Assembly (NCBI GenBank): GCA_963920705.1
Contig: OY987230.1
Span: forward strand, 13,541,320 to 13,605,319
DNA from: Odiellus spinosus
Lineage: Eukaryota; Arthropoda; Arachnida; Opiliones; Phalangiidae
Reading direction: 5' to 3'
Length of the DNA stretch: 64,000 nt
Shown: positions 12,901 to 24,710 of the stretch, piece by piece
Layout: every line of letters starts with the position of its first letter
Position numbering within the stretch: position 1 is the stretch's first letter
Position numbers and translations under genes: made by a program
The notes under the pieces: model-generated
Seen by the model: the letters and a program-made list of their open reading frames with translations, nothing else
The model's database searches: none
Told to the model about the DNA's origin: nothing

Positions 12901-15900
12901 CAAAGCAACTTCTTTGTGACCACGAGCGCAAGCCCACATCTTTTTCAAAAAAATATTTAAAAAGTGTTAAATAGCAACTTCAACATAACTACCAGAATGG
13001 TACATTTACCAAAGGCGTGCAATGATTACGATCCCTGTGCAACGCATCTACTTCCGATTCTAAAGTCAAGGATGGATTTTCCGCCCTCCAATGAAGAAGG
13101 GTGCAAACCAATCTGCTGTAACCTAAAGCGGCGGCTAAATGGAGTAGAGTCAAGTCGGCCCGGGAAGAAGCGCAATCCAAAGGATTGGAACTGCCTTGTT
13201 GAACCCAAATTCCTTTCATTAAATACCGGCAAACAGAGACCATGCTGTTTTCGAAGGAACGTTGCTGATTCGCACCAAATCCCTGTGGAGAATAGACTTA
13301 ATCATCATGCTTTGCTCGATCTTCAAAAATCCATTTTCTTTATTTGGTACCTCTAGAGTCGGTCGTTCGTGGGTTTGATTCATTCCTACATTCTGATTCA
13401 TGAAACACACTCTAGCTTCCAATACCTCTAAGCGTTCCAAAACAGAGAATTTCAGGACACTCTCTAGGTAAAAATAAGAAAGATCGGTCTCCTTTTTAAA
13501 CTAAAAATGGGCTAAATGTTGAAATACCTTCAACGTTAAACCAGTCTTCAGTTTTTGGGGTACTGATAGCTGGGCGATCTTTGTATTCGAAACTAACCGG
13601 ATTTGATATGACAAAACCTTCGCAAGCGACTTGCAAAGTGACCAGCCCAGATTCGTGAGCTAAAAAAGGTTCATTTTAGCGTTGAATGAAGCAAAATGAT
13701 CAAAATTTTGTAATATTTTACCTGGACAATAACATCGTAAAACTCCAGTTTGTACCAAGGTTGTAGGTACGCTAACTCCGTCAAAAATGACAGTATATGG
13801 GGATGAAGACGAATACCAGGGCCCTGTTACTAAAACTTTCACTCCACCCTGAAATTTTTGATTAAATTACAAATGGAACTATTATTATTTTCATCAAATT
13901 TACTTCGATATATGACCAATCTGGAGAATAGTCGGTGATATTAGCCGTTCCTTCGCGATAATCCATGGCCGACTGTTGATTATTGTTATTATTGTTGTTA
14001 TTGTTTGATTGAAAACTTTTGAAAGATACGGAAGAGCTCTGGGTCGATGATCCGCTACTAGATAAGCCTCCGCCTACAAAATCGGAATTCAAATCCTCCA
14101 GTCCAGGAATATCGGTTAGCATATCGAAAGTGTCCAAGTTAAAAACTTCTTCATCAGGAGTCGAGATATCGTTATCAATGAAATCCATGGGGTTAATATC
14201 TATCGGATGATCCGGTTCGGATTGAGAAGGTTCCATTTTAATGGCTACCGGATGCGTGAATATCATCTTTGCATTTGGCATTGTTGAAGTTGAAATAGAC
14301 TGTTCAGTGACCATGTCAATATTTTCATCAAAGAGCGAGATATCTTTGTTCTTAGAGGTTGATGAAACCTTAATGGAGAGTGTGAAAGAGAGAACTTGTG
14401 TATAGTCAGGGGATGTTTGATGTTTTAGATCTAGAGGGGAACTTGCGCTGAAAATGGATTAACTTAAAGGATTACTTCGCTCAGATTCTGTTCCTTTTGA
14501 ATTCCCGCAGATTTATTTGTTCCAGATATGACTGACGTATTTATGACGGACAAATCTGGATCCTGAGATTCTACAGCGGGAGGCTTTAATACTTCGGTGC
14601 GGTTTTCAATTCGTCGTGTGCTAAAAGAAATAGCATTTCTAGTGGTTGCGCATTGAATAGTAGAAGCGTGCAAGGCTACGGGGTGGGGTTTGCCACCGGG
14701 GTCTTGACCGCAAAGTAGAGTCACGGGGGCTGAAGTGAGACCCATTCCCGCTCCAGCCGCCGCTGCACTATTAAGAATAAGAAGTCCGCCTCCTCCTTGT
14801 AAATGCGATAGATTGAGAATTAAAGAAGTTGTAGTTGTGGCTGTAGGTGTGGTACCGTCGGAAACGCTCCCATCGTGAAGAATTTGCCTTTAATAATACT
14901 TACTAAGCTTAATTAACCCATCCTAAGAAATGCCACTGAGCAAATGAACATTCAACTCACGCTAACCTGCACGGTGTAGCTAACAAAACTCCACCAGTCG
15001 GTGCTGTATTTACAACCGTGGTATTTGTTGCGCTTGAGGTTCCAACGTTGGTCTTGGTTCCTTGAGACGTTTGATCCGCCTGATTGGCACTGATAGGTAC
15101 GATTGAAGGTCCCGTTGAGACAACGGTAGCCATAGCGGTTCTGGATATGGTGGCGCTAACGGCCGCTGCGGAAGCAGCCGCCGCTGCCGCAGCCTGAGCT
15201 TTGGGGGAAATGATACGGTGCAGAGTATGAGTACATTTTTTCGTCTCGGATGAAGGCGTTGCTGATTTTGAGTTTGTGTCGCAAGAACACTCGTGAGTTC
15301 GAATTGCTGTTTTGGCACGCTGTTTTTCCATGAGCTGCTGAACAATCGCTTCCACCGTTTCCGCGGTCTAATAGATTTTATTAATAATAAATGACACAGA
15401 AAATAATAAAGCAAAGAGGGCGAGATAGTGACAATGTTAAATTTCAGTGAAATGGCTAAACAAATATCTAAAATTAGTATATTTTATGTAAAACCCTTTT
15501 TAGGCCAAACACTATTAACAATATCATTCGCTCGCCTATAATAAAGACGACTCAATTCTTACAGATATTTCCAGTTCATTATTCAAATCGGGTTCATTTT
15601 CGCTATAAACTAAATTTTAAAAATTTTGGAAAGGTTTTCAACAAGATCGTGAATATTGCGAGAAACATCTAGAGAAACACCTATATTAAAATGGTTTCTT
15701 ACACATACACATTGGTTTTAGTTGAGAAACTAGTTCGTCTTTTGTCCACTCCTTCTTATCAGCGCAGTAGCTAAGGCTCGGAGTTATGAGCAATTTGTTA
15801 TCGTCACTATATGGAACGTTGAGATAGTGGACGAGAACTATATCTGGATTCTTCAAGCCCGAAAGAAGTTTAAACATTCGTTATATTTTACATATTTTAA

Positions 15901-16851
15901 AACTAACTAACACTTGATAACAAATACCACCAATTATGTACTGGGATATAATATAAAAACCTATTTCTTTGGGAGTAAAACACAAACGTACGAGATCACG
16001 AACCTGCAGAAGCCAGTAACATCTGCGATGGAACGTAGGCAAGATTGCTGAGTGGACATAACAGCCATAAATGCACTAAAAGATTTATGAGGAGAATATA
16101 TAACAAAATCTGCTAGTGCTGCCATTTAAAATTCAAAATTTAAAAGGGCAAGAGACATTTTTGACAGTAAATAATCATAACTCAAAATACTATAATTAAA
16201 ATACCACACCTAAAAACTTAGTTACAAGAATTTCAACTAATAATTTAAGAATACTGGTATTCAGTGTCTCTTCCCCTTTATAAAAAAAATCGAAAAGGGA
16301 TCTTAACCTCTGTGCCTTGAACTTTTAATTTCATGTGATCTTCTCTCGTAGTTTTACCATCCTTTCTTTTTTTCCAACAGTAGCCATCTCTGCGGTATCT
16401 AACCCTTTTGCGACTGTACAATAACATGGACCCACTCTTTGGCCGGATCTTAACTTCTTTCGACAACCAGTCTTCATGTTTTTCAAAACTGATTAGAATG
16501 GCAGCTATTTCCTGAGACACAAATCAACAGCCGCGTGAGTGAACAATTTTCTCTAAAACTATTTACTTTAAAGTCAATCGCGTGTACTTCATTCGTATTC
16601 CAACGGTGACGTTGCGTGGGAAAATGTTCGGCTTTCAATATACTCTCTAAACTTTCTGGTAGGGTAGGTTGTCCATCCTCTGTTTCAACTAAAATTTAAA
16701 CCACAGGGACGAGTAGAAATTAGTTATTGGGATTCCAAATAAGGGTTAATTGCAATAACAATTAACCTTTATTAGACTTCATGGGTGTAGCTTTCACTCT
16801 AGAATTCGCAGGGGAACGGACAGATTGTAAAGCGTAATCTCCGGAAGGCAT
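9736..16851 (-). CDS. Camta: CAMTA, calmodulin-binding transcription activator (20 coding exons, 1438 aa)
   Basis: A nuclear transcription factor that binds DNA through a CG-1 domain and calmodulin through IQ motifs. Inferred coding exons (minus strand): 16851-16767, 16688-16588, 16511-16308, 16075-16004, 15850-15709, 15609-15563, 15367-14961, 14887-14476, 14368-13904, 13848-13722, 13659-13528, 13463-13351, 13282-13010, 12939-12345, 12248-12213, 12138-11820, 11755-11428, 11244-10973, 10895-10821, 9847-9736. Every junction has GT/AG and matching phase; the sum is 4317 nt. Order: CG-1 about 53-200 ([46 protein letters not shown]); acidic, Gln/Asn-rich middle; TIG about 635-725 ([20 protein letters not shown]); ankyrin repeats about 800-905 ([26 protein letters not shown]); IQ motifs from about 1240 on ([53 protein letters not shown]). 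The start is the first in-frame ATG after an in-frame stop; extra 5' exons are possible. Least certain: the exon 8/9 junction (weak donor GTAATC), the exon 7 donor (14961 or 14967) and the last exon. Confidence 0.93.
9874..9904. repeat. 31-nt poly-T (poly-A on the CAMTA strand) in the last CAMTA intron
   Basis: A long homopolymer lies 27 bp from the acceptor of the terminal CAMTA exon. It could be the tail of a small retroinsertion or plain slippage; no element body or target duplication is evident. Confidence 0.85.
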
Positions 16852-18192
16852 GTCTCCATGGCATTGATAATCAACTCAAAAACCTTTTAAGGCACAAGAA
16901 AATCTCCTATTACGTTTCAACGTTTAAAAAAAATCATATCTGACATAATTTATTATGTCTGAAATTAGGGGATATCCCTTAATTCTTTTTTTTTTTTTTT
17001 TTGATAAGAATTGGAACACACATTTTGATTTACCATTTCTTATCTTAAAAAAAAAATACTAATCCTGATAACAATAGATAGTTTAGTCATAATTAGCGTT
17101 GATCATTGAAAGAACTATCTCAAGATATAAAATAAAAATAAATCCAATTTAATCTTTGCCTTTTTTATTCAAAACATGAACCATAAAAGCTTTTGCTTGG
17201 GCAATTATTACGTCTACTATATATAATTACACACGATCGTGGTAATTAAACCTTAAGCTTTCATGCCAACTTTTAAATGAGCAATATTTCATTCCCACGC
17301 ATTCTGGTAGGCTAAAAATGAATCAATAATATTTCATTAGGCCCAACACGCTTAATTCCAAATAGGCAGTGAAGCATTAACTGATTAAATTATACTGTAC
17401 AAATACACGTAACATAAGGCTTGAAACATGTAAGGCGTGTTAAAAAATGTTGGGGAGTAAAATATTTAATAGCGGCGTTTACTTTCTTATCACATATGGT
17501 ATAAAAAATGCCAAGCAAATTTATCTAAAAACACTGTAGTGCAATTTTCATTTCTTTAGCTAAGCAAAAATTACAATCATTGTTAAAAATGAATAGATTA
17601 ATGTACAGGTATTCTAAAAAAAGGGAAAACACAGAAAAAAATTGTCGAAACAGAAAGATCAAATGGGTGTGTCTTGTTTCATGCCATTCAGCTGAAATTA
17701 GTTTTTCGTTATACCTATACTCGAATGAACTAAAGGTACCATGAAACTTTTTATGTTGCGGCCTACAATTGTTGCTTAAACGCTACAACAAGTATATTTT
17801 TGTGCATTGTAATCCCTTTAACAAATGCATCCATTCGCAGGCTTGGTATTTAAAATAGATTTCAATCATTTAATCACAACAAGCCAGGAGATTCTTCTCT
17901 ATCTTAAATTTCACAAACAAAGATAAAACCAACAGAAAATAGATTACTGTTGATAAAACTTTAAAAAATAATATCCTAATTTAGTTGGAATTCGATAGTT
18001 CCTAGATGCAATGCTCAAAATAAAAATACTTTTGAGTATTAAAAGTATCACTAAGTTATCACTCTATAAAAAAGTGATAATATAAAAAATAAATGTAATA
18101 GCGTAAGTCTTAAAATTAGTGATAGTCTGCAATGTCCGATGGATGCGAATCATTCCATTTCTATCCTCTCAGCAAGAAGCAATATATTTCCA

Positions 18193-18499
18193 TTAAAGGG
18201 ACTGTCTGCGATTTTCAAATCCCCTTTAAAGTCGCCTTCTTTTCTAGCTTAACAGACGACGTTGTACAAAACAAATTGTACAGTCAAAGCTAGTCTGCGT
18301 GCGTAATGGAAGAGCATTTTAAAGGGGCAAGTTATAGAGCAGATAGGGCCTTTAAAGGCCCTATCTGCTCTGAAAATCATCTTCCTTTATTTATATAGTG
18401 TAGCTTTGACTGTACAATTTGATATGGTAAAAGTCGTCTGCTAAGCTAGAAAAGAAGGTGACTTTAAAGGGGATTTGAAAACGCAGATAGTCCCTTTAA
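18193..18499. mobile_element. Fold-back MITE with TTAA flanks
   Basis: TTAA (18193-18196) is followed by AGGGACTGTCTGCG. The right end, reverse-complemented, reads AGGGACTATCTGCG and abuts TTAA at 18496-18499. The two arms of about 140 bp are imperfect inverted repeats of each other (shared TTTTCAAATCCCCTTTAAAG and CTTCTTTTCTAGCTTA). They meet at a perfect 34-bp palindrome at 18337-18370. TTAA target duplications are characteristic of piggyBac-type elements; the superfamily is inferred from that alone. No ORF is present. Confidence 0.8.
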
Positions 18500-19165
18500 A
18501 GGGAATATTACCGGCAAGGCTTTCTTTATAATTTTATTGATGACCCCCTATGAACCACTAACCAGGGGAAAAAGACAGCTAGACAGGTGGCCAGCAATAA
18601 AACCTTAAGGTGCTCAAGAGAACTGAAACAGTGCAGTGTTGCATTCCCTTTAAGACATTGCTTCATATGAACAATATTATGGCCGATAGAGCACTCAATT
18701 ACTTATGATTAATCAAACAAATATGCTTAGTCAAAATCTACCCCCAAAATAAAAGGAGGTCTAAACAATTTCCTTTTCGAAATTGGCACTACTCTAAGTT
18801 CAATCCTCAAAACGATTTAGACATCCAGTCGAAAACCAAGGCCAGAGATTTTAACATCATTTTCAAGAACCATCTAATTACAATCCAACCAAATTCTCGC
18901 ATAGATAATTTTACTTAAAAATTTCAAGAATGTACCTAACAAATTACACTTATCGTATAACAAAGATGTTGAAAAACAGGTTTTAGAGCAAATTAATTGA
19001 TTAATCTGGTTCAAAATAATTAAGACACAAGAATGAAGAGAGTATGGTACAAATTTTAGTTTAAACCCTTAATGACAATTAATCCATTAATAATAAAAAA
19101 AAAAACTGCCATGGACCTGCTTATTTTCTTTTACAAAATGCTTGTGAGAAATTTTGCTTCACAAT

Positions 19166-19332
19166 CCTATTACCGAAAAACGTCTGATCTGAAGAGGTCC
19201 TCAAAAACACTATAAAAGTCTTAAAGACTTCCCCAAGACCTCTTGACATAATCAAAGACTTCCCCAAGACCTCTTAAGACACCTAAAAGACTTCCCCAAG
19301 ACCTCTTTAGACTAACTTTTTTTGGTAAGGAT
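19166..19332. mobile_element. Small inverted-repeat element (MITE), copy B
   Basis: Second copy of the family seen at 2547-2694. The right terminus (GACTAACTTTTTTTGGTAAG) and the phrase TCTGATCTGAAGA near the left end match copy A. The interior phrase AAAGACTTCCCCAAGACCTC occurs in two to three tandem versions here, so copy number of the internal unit differs between copies. The left terminus is eroded. Confidence 0.65.
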
Positions 19333-19425
19333 CCATTTTAGAAATCCTAAGACCAGGAGCAATTGTTTCACGATTTCTTTTTATTTTATTTTATTTTTTT
19401 TTTTTTTCAATCTTTATTCACTCCC

Positions 19426-19760
19426 TTAAAGGGAGCCCAAAGGGGGTGCAAATAGAGGGGTCGACATTTTTAAAATACGTCATCATGGGAACCAATTGTG
19501 GGGTTCAAAATAGCCGCTAGAACTATCCTGGCGCTAGGTGTTTGAGCGCGTTGCCCGATATGTAGTATTCCGCGTTTCCCCGAGTCCTCCCACTCCCTAC
19601 TCCAACGTGGGCCTCGTGGCTCCACCCCGGATCCGGATGATGCCTATTTACGCCAGGGCTCTTCACGAAAAATAGTTCCCTATCACGTGATAGTAACGTT
19701 TTTTAAAAATGTCTTCCCCCCCCATATTGGTCTTTTGCACCCCCTTTGGGCTCCCTTTAA
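19426..19760. mobile_element. MITE with TTAA flanks and ~28-bp perfect terminal inverted repeats
   Basis: The left end reads TTAA then AGGGAGCCCAAAGGGGGTGC. The right end is its exact reverse complement through GCAAA, followed by TTAA at 19757-19760. The next 40 bp of each arm also match imperfectly (GACATTTTTAAAA). The interior is GC-richer than the surroundings and non-coding. TTAA flanks plus an AGGGA terminus resemble the element at 18193-18499, suggesting related piggyBac-like MITE families. Confidence 0.82.
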
Positions 19761-20759
19761 ATATTTCTGTCTTGATTATTTAAGGAGCATAATGTTGCAG
19801 AAATGAAAACTAGCCAAGCTAAATTTAAAACATATAGGCATAGTCAAACTTTGTTACAACATTATGAAGAAACAGTGTTCTTGTCTTATTATTATTCTTG
19901 ATAAAATTTAAGAAATTGTAATAATAAGCTAACATTAGTTGGACACATTAAATACATACTTAAACTCTAGTCTGGGGTCACAGCTATCCTAGAATAAGTA
20001 AATTTTATTACACATTATACCATTGCCAAATAAGGTAAAGATTCAGAGTCGTTGCCAAAAAACTTGTATTGTTCAGCATCTCAAAGACATTTAAATTCCT
20101 TTTCCTTTTTTGCAAAGATATACAAAAGCTTTTCGGAGGTATTCTAAGTTTTAACACTTTCCTTTAAGAGTTTGTATCTAACCTACTTCCTCCAAGATTT
20201 CTGATAATAGTATATGTTTGACAAGCGGGATGCTAGTTTGACCATGCAAATGATGAATTAGTTCAATACAGATTTTAAAACGAACCAATTAAGAAAGTAA
20301 TGCTTTTAATCGTGTTTAAACAAGCGAGAGACAGCGAATACGACCTAGAAACGCAATACAATTCTTGACTTCATTAAATTAGGGTATTTAAGGTGTTAAT
20401 TGTCTTTTGGGCACAGCCCACCGAGCCCAGAGAATGCTTTTTAGGGTCACTCGGCTTCTACAAAGACTAGTCTACAAGGCCCGGTTCAGGTTACAATTAC
20501 AATTAGAAGAGCGTTTCAGCAAATAGACTTTGAAGCTTACCAAGAAAAAGGTTTTAAGAGATTTCTTCCAATATGGTGATGACTCGATGGTAATTGCCAC
20601 AATTTCTGGGAATGTACAACTTAAATTTAACCTTAATTATTCAACCAGAAATTAGTTACGCAAGCCCGTAGAAATACTAAATCCGCCATTGATCGTAGGA
20701 GGGGCGGGTCGAATTGTTTTGATTTAAGGAAAACGCTTGACAAGCAGATGGCTCTGGAT

Positions 20760-21010
20760 ATTCTTTTTTTTTATTGTATTTTTTTTGTTTTCTTTTTTTT
20801 TTTTGTTCTAAGACTTGGAGGGGGCTTGTTCTATGACACAGCTCCTGTGTTCAGTTAAATAAATAGTAGAAGTTTTCGTTTAAAGATTGCAGTTGAACCA
20901 GAGGTGACAATATCTTCTGGGAGGGAGTTCCATGGAAGAATATTCTTCGCCGAACACTTCTCCCCATGCACTACAGGCCCTCGAGGCTTCTTGTTCGTCG
21001 ATCCCCTTAA
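20760..21010 (-). mobile_element. 5'-truncated LINE-like relic (3' end only)
   Basis: On the minus strand, between about 21000 and 20868, an open segment contains NILPWNSLPEDIV and STAIFKRKLLLFI followed by a stop. The pattern WNSLP...FK+xL near the C-terminus is typical of CR1/L2-like LINE proteins. An A-rich tail follows (T-rich on the plus strand at 20762-20806). The segment around 20960-21010 aligns with a shorter piece at 43357-43448. It is a different family from the intact LINE at 25.9-31.2 kb. Orientation of the shared part is not fully certain. Confidence 0.5.
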
Positions 21011-21255
21011 ATAAACAAATTGGCGCTTAGCCGCTTACTATGTTTTTGTATCAATGTATTTGTATCATTTTATTTTTCCCACACTACATAGTGTCCTCTC
21101 TCTTGTAGAATTTACTCTCAAGAGCTGTAATGACCTTATGGCCCTAGCTCTACCCAAAAACCGAAACAGAAAAGAATTTCGAAGATCCTATTCCTCCTGT
21201 TCTAACCCGAATAAACGGATCCTAGCCCGGCTACAAGTACAATTCATCGTTTATA

Positions 21256-21267
21256 TTTCCCGCCAAA
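21256..21267 (+). promoter_or_regulatory. E2F-type motif upstream of DNAJC11
   Basis: TTTCCCGCCAAA, a full match to the E2F consensus, lies 12 bp before the DNAJC11 start codon, probably in the core promoter or 5' UTR. A single short motif; binding is not shown. Confidence 0.4.
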
Positions 21268-21279
21268 GAGGATTTAAAA

Positions 21280-24200
21280 ATGGCGAGTGGTCACGACTCT
21301 CACGAGGATAGTGATTTAGATATAGAACGAAATTTGGACGTGGATTATTATACATTTCTAAATGTTTCAAAAAATGTAAGCTTTAAATCACAACAGTTCA
21401 AGCTAGTTGTATTCTAAATTTTAATTTTGAGCTCTTAGATGTGAAAATACAGGGTAAACGCCAAAGGCCTAAATTAAACCAATCATGCAATGTATTTCCA
21501 TTTCCTATAGCAGTTTACAACCTTCCCTCGAGTAAAAACGATGCTAGAGACCAAGGATTTTCTATGTTATTTTTTACGCTAAGCAAGCTTGTAGAGCGCT
21601 ATACGTTGGGGCAACACGGGCTTCGTAAAATTTATCTCATGTCTACAAAAGCAAAAATTAGGACATAAAATTTAAATCAACTAATTGGTTTTTATCTTAC
21701 ATAGGCTACTCCAGAGGATATTGTTAATGCTTATCGAAAACTGAGTAAGCTCTATCATCCTGATAAGCATGTGGATCCAAAGAAAAAGAAGGATGCGGAA
21801 TTATTGTTTTCCAAAACAAAACAAGCGTACGAAGGTATAATTCTTTTCTTTCCATCACTAACTCTTCTTTAATTATTAAATTTCCACAGTTCTTAGTGAT
21901 CCTCATAGAAGAGCAATCTACGATACTTTAGGTGTAAAGGGTCTCGAGACTGAGGGCTGGGAGGTATTTTATAGTTAATTTTGCTATTTTTCCCAATGAA
22001 CTGTTTCCCAATTACGGTAAATTTATTATCTTTTAGATTGTTCAAAGAACTAAAACACCGCAAGAAATAAGAGACGAGTATGAAAGGCTCGCGAGAGAAC
22101 GAGAAGAACGCAGATTGCAACAACGAACTAATCCTACGGTAATTATTTTCTAAGTTATAAAAATTCTTAAAGTTAGTAGGTTTTATTTAATAGGGTACTA
22201 TCACTGTTGAAATTGATGCCACGGAATTATTTGAAACCTACGATTACGAGGAAGATGGAAAGGATAGGTATAATTAAGTGGTTAACTTTTGCAACCGACT
22301 ACTTGGGGCTAATTTATTTTTTTGGTTTGTTTCAATAGTGTTATTCCAAATATTGAGGTCAGCAGCATGTCCATAGCTCAATCAGTGGATGCCCCTTTGA
22401 CCATAAGTGACACAGCCTCTTTAAGGGGAACTTTATCTACTCAAAATGGTACAGGGAATGGAGCTATTAGTACAACGTTACGCCATGTACATTCGGCTAA
22501 AATGTGGACTGAGGTATTATTATCTGCGCCTTACCTTCATTTTTGTATCATTCAACCATTCTTAATTAATTTCAATTTTAGTACGAAATTCAAGCGGGAA
22601 GTGGTCTTGTTTTGGCTGCAAAAGGATTTAGATCTCTATCGAAAAGGTGTTTTGCAACAATCAGAGGTGTTTTTTACGTTACACCTATGGGACTCCAACC
22701 TGGTTTCAGAGCTGGTAAAATAAGTCTCCGTTCCCTTTTTTATTTTGGTTCCTATAACGTGATTTTACTCGATAGTTCTGGGTAAGCAGCTCGATCGTTA
22801 TACTATGGGTTATTTGTCTTGGAAAACAGGACCTACTTCATCATCAATGACTACGACTGTTGTTTGGGATAGCAGTAAAGGTTACATGTCCTTCAGTTTA
22901 CAGGTTTGCCAATTTTTATTTTTATTAAATGGAGAATGAAATAATGAAACAACTTTTAATTGATAAATTACGCTTTAAGAAAGGCCGAATGAAGACTGAC
23001 AAATGCTTCCTATCGATTCTTTATCTTTAAAATAAGCATAATTAAATAAATAATATATTTTCTACGAAGTTTAACATGGAGTGTAGCATCCCTTATTTGG
23101 TGGTCTGAGTTTTAACAATAAGGAATCACTAAAAATTAACTTGTAACCAGGTTCCATTCTCCGTTTAATGAATTCTTTTGTTAGATTTAATAAAAAATGG
23201 TTTTCAATTATTTTCAGATTGGTATCCCTAGTTCATACCTTAGCTTCAGTTACGCTTACAATTTAGGGGAAGAAGGAGCGAAAGTCAAAGGTTCGGTGAG
23301 ACTAGGAACCCTAGGAACATTTCTGGAATACGGCTGTGAGAAAAAAATATCAGAACATAGTGTTTTGGGAGCCTCAGTCATGCTAGGAGTTCCTTCAGGA
23401 GTCACGCTTAAAATTAAGTTAACCAGAGCTAGTCAAAACTACGTTTTCCCAATTATGTTGGCGCAAGAACTGCTTCCTAACGCCGTTTTCTACGGCACAT
23501 TGATGCCTCTGGTTGGCTGGTACACTCTCAAAGTCCTGGTGATTAATCCGTACCAGGAGAAGCAAAAACAAAAGTGCATTGCTAACTTCCCATAGTTTCA
23601 TAAAATAAGAAAAGTTAATAAGAGTTTTAAATTTTTATAGAGAAAATGAAAAGGCTCGGGAAGCTAATTCGGCTAGATTGGCTCAACAACGACGAGAAGC
23701 TGAAGCTGCTGTAATTATTATTTTATCTACTTTAAAAGTTGGTTAAGACTGAGTTATTTTTTATTTTCATTATGCTCTCTTTAAATTTTGAGTGCGTCTT
23801 CCTTTAATTTTAATACTAAGAAGTTAAGGCCATATATTAACTATTAATCCTTCATTATAGGTATCGTTAATGATTGAAACTTACTCGAGGATAGTTAGTC
23901 AGGAGAGAGATAGAGGATTAATTATTATCGATGCTGTTTACGCAAATTTAGGCTCCATTGAACGAAGGTAAACCATTTTAAAATTATTACGAGAAACTTG
24001 AATTTTTGAGTGAGAACTTTTTCAATAAATTGAGGTAAAGAGACTAAAGCTAGAGGAACAGTTTCAATCTGACTCTGCCACCTTAGCTAGAGTTCTTTTA
24101 ATTGAAGATCATGGGAGATAGTTTTGAATATTTGTCTCACGAAACCATTCTATGTAATGAGTTTTATTTTAAATTAGCTTTTCACTCTTTTTTTTAAAAC

Positions 24201-24589
24201 CAATTTAGAAATGAAGAGGAAGAAAATGGACCAAGATTGACGATGGTGGATGTGAAAATTCCGTTACAATGTCTTGTCAAAGATTCTCAACTTATATTAC
24301 CAGATGCGTCTAAAGTAAAAACCAAATTTCAATACAAGTATTAAAGACCTTTAATTTCTAACATGATTACTTCTTAATTATCTAGAGTAACTTACCAGGA
24401 TTCTACGATCCTTGTTTAGGGGAAGATAAACATCTTTTAGTCAAATATCTATTTAGAAATTTAAATCACGAAGTTATCATTAAAGATAATGAACCTCTTA
24501 AAATACCGAATGAAAGTAAGTCTTTTTTTCTTTGTCATTCACTACTGTTTCTAATATTTTTTTAATCTTTAGATCACACAAGAAGGTGA
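21280..24589 (+). CDS. DNAJC11: DNAJC11, mitochondrial J-domain protein (14 coding exons, 565 aa)
   Basis: J-protein of the mitochondrial outer-membrane/MICOS-SAM bridge, needed for cristae organisation in other animals. Inferred coding exons: 21280-21375, 21705-21834, 21890-21963, 22037-22138, 22194-22267, 22339-22513, 22582-22714, 22776-22903, 23218-23573, 23641-23710, 23861-23967, 24209-24314, 24386-24515, 24573-24589. All have GT/AG borders and consistent phase, total 1698 nt. The J domain is at about 22-92 with the HPD motif at residues 50-52 (KLYHPDKH). A Glu/Arg-rich coiled segment follows ([11 protein letters not shown]), then the conserved beta-rich central region ([22 protein letters not shown]). 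Next are a second charged segment ([13 protein letters not shown]) and the C-terminal DUF3395-type domain (VPLQ-like [31 protein letters not shown]). Length is close to the human protein (559 aa). The last exon codes only six residues. The exon 9 donor (AA|GTGCAT) is weak but phase and homology support it. Confidence 0.94.
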
Positions 24590-24704
24590 TATTAATGAAG
24601 ATTAGAAATATTAAAGGGGCTTTTCGTAGGGAATATGTCAATACGATGATTTTTAGAACTTTAAGAAGTTAAATTCAAGAGTTAGGTAGACTAGTCCAAA
24701 AAAA

Positions 24705-24710
24705 AATAAA
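24705..24710 (+). terminator. Candidate DNAJC11 polyadenylation signal
   Basis: AATAAA about 115 nt after the DNAJC11 stop, inside a short convergent interval with C1orf50. Good position, no further proof. Confidence 0.5.

Larger units (their letters stand above)
16852..21279. other. Divergent intergenic region between CAMTA and DNAJC11
   Basis: The 4.4 kb between the two inferred start codons must contain both promoters. I see no coding exon. It contains two TTAA-flanked MITEs (18193-18499 and 19426-19760), the second copy of the small MITE (19166-19332), a LINE-like relic (20760-21010) and an E2F-type site just before the DNAJC11 ATG. Unassigned 5' UTR exons of either gene could also lie here. 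Confidence 0.6.

Noticed and set aside
14464-14745. Separate small protein ending at 14464
   Set aside because: The stop lies just beyond a phase-compatible splice donor; the frame is CAMTA exon 8.
24040-24120. Extra DNAJC11 exon between exons 11 and 12
   Set aside because: The region starts with AATTGAG and has an open stretch, but exons 11 and 12 join in phase to give the expected protein without it.
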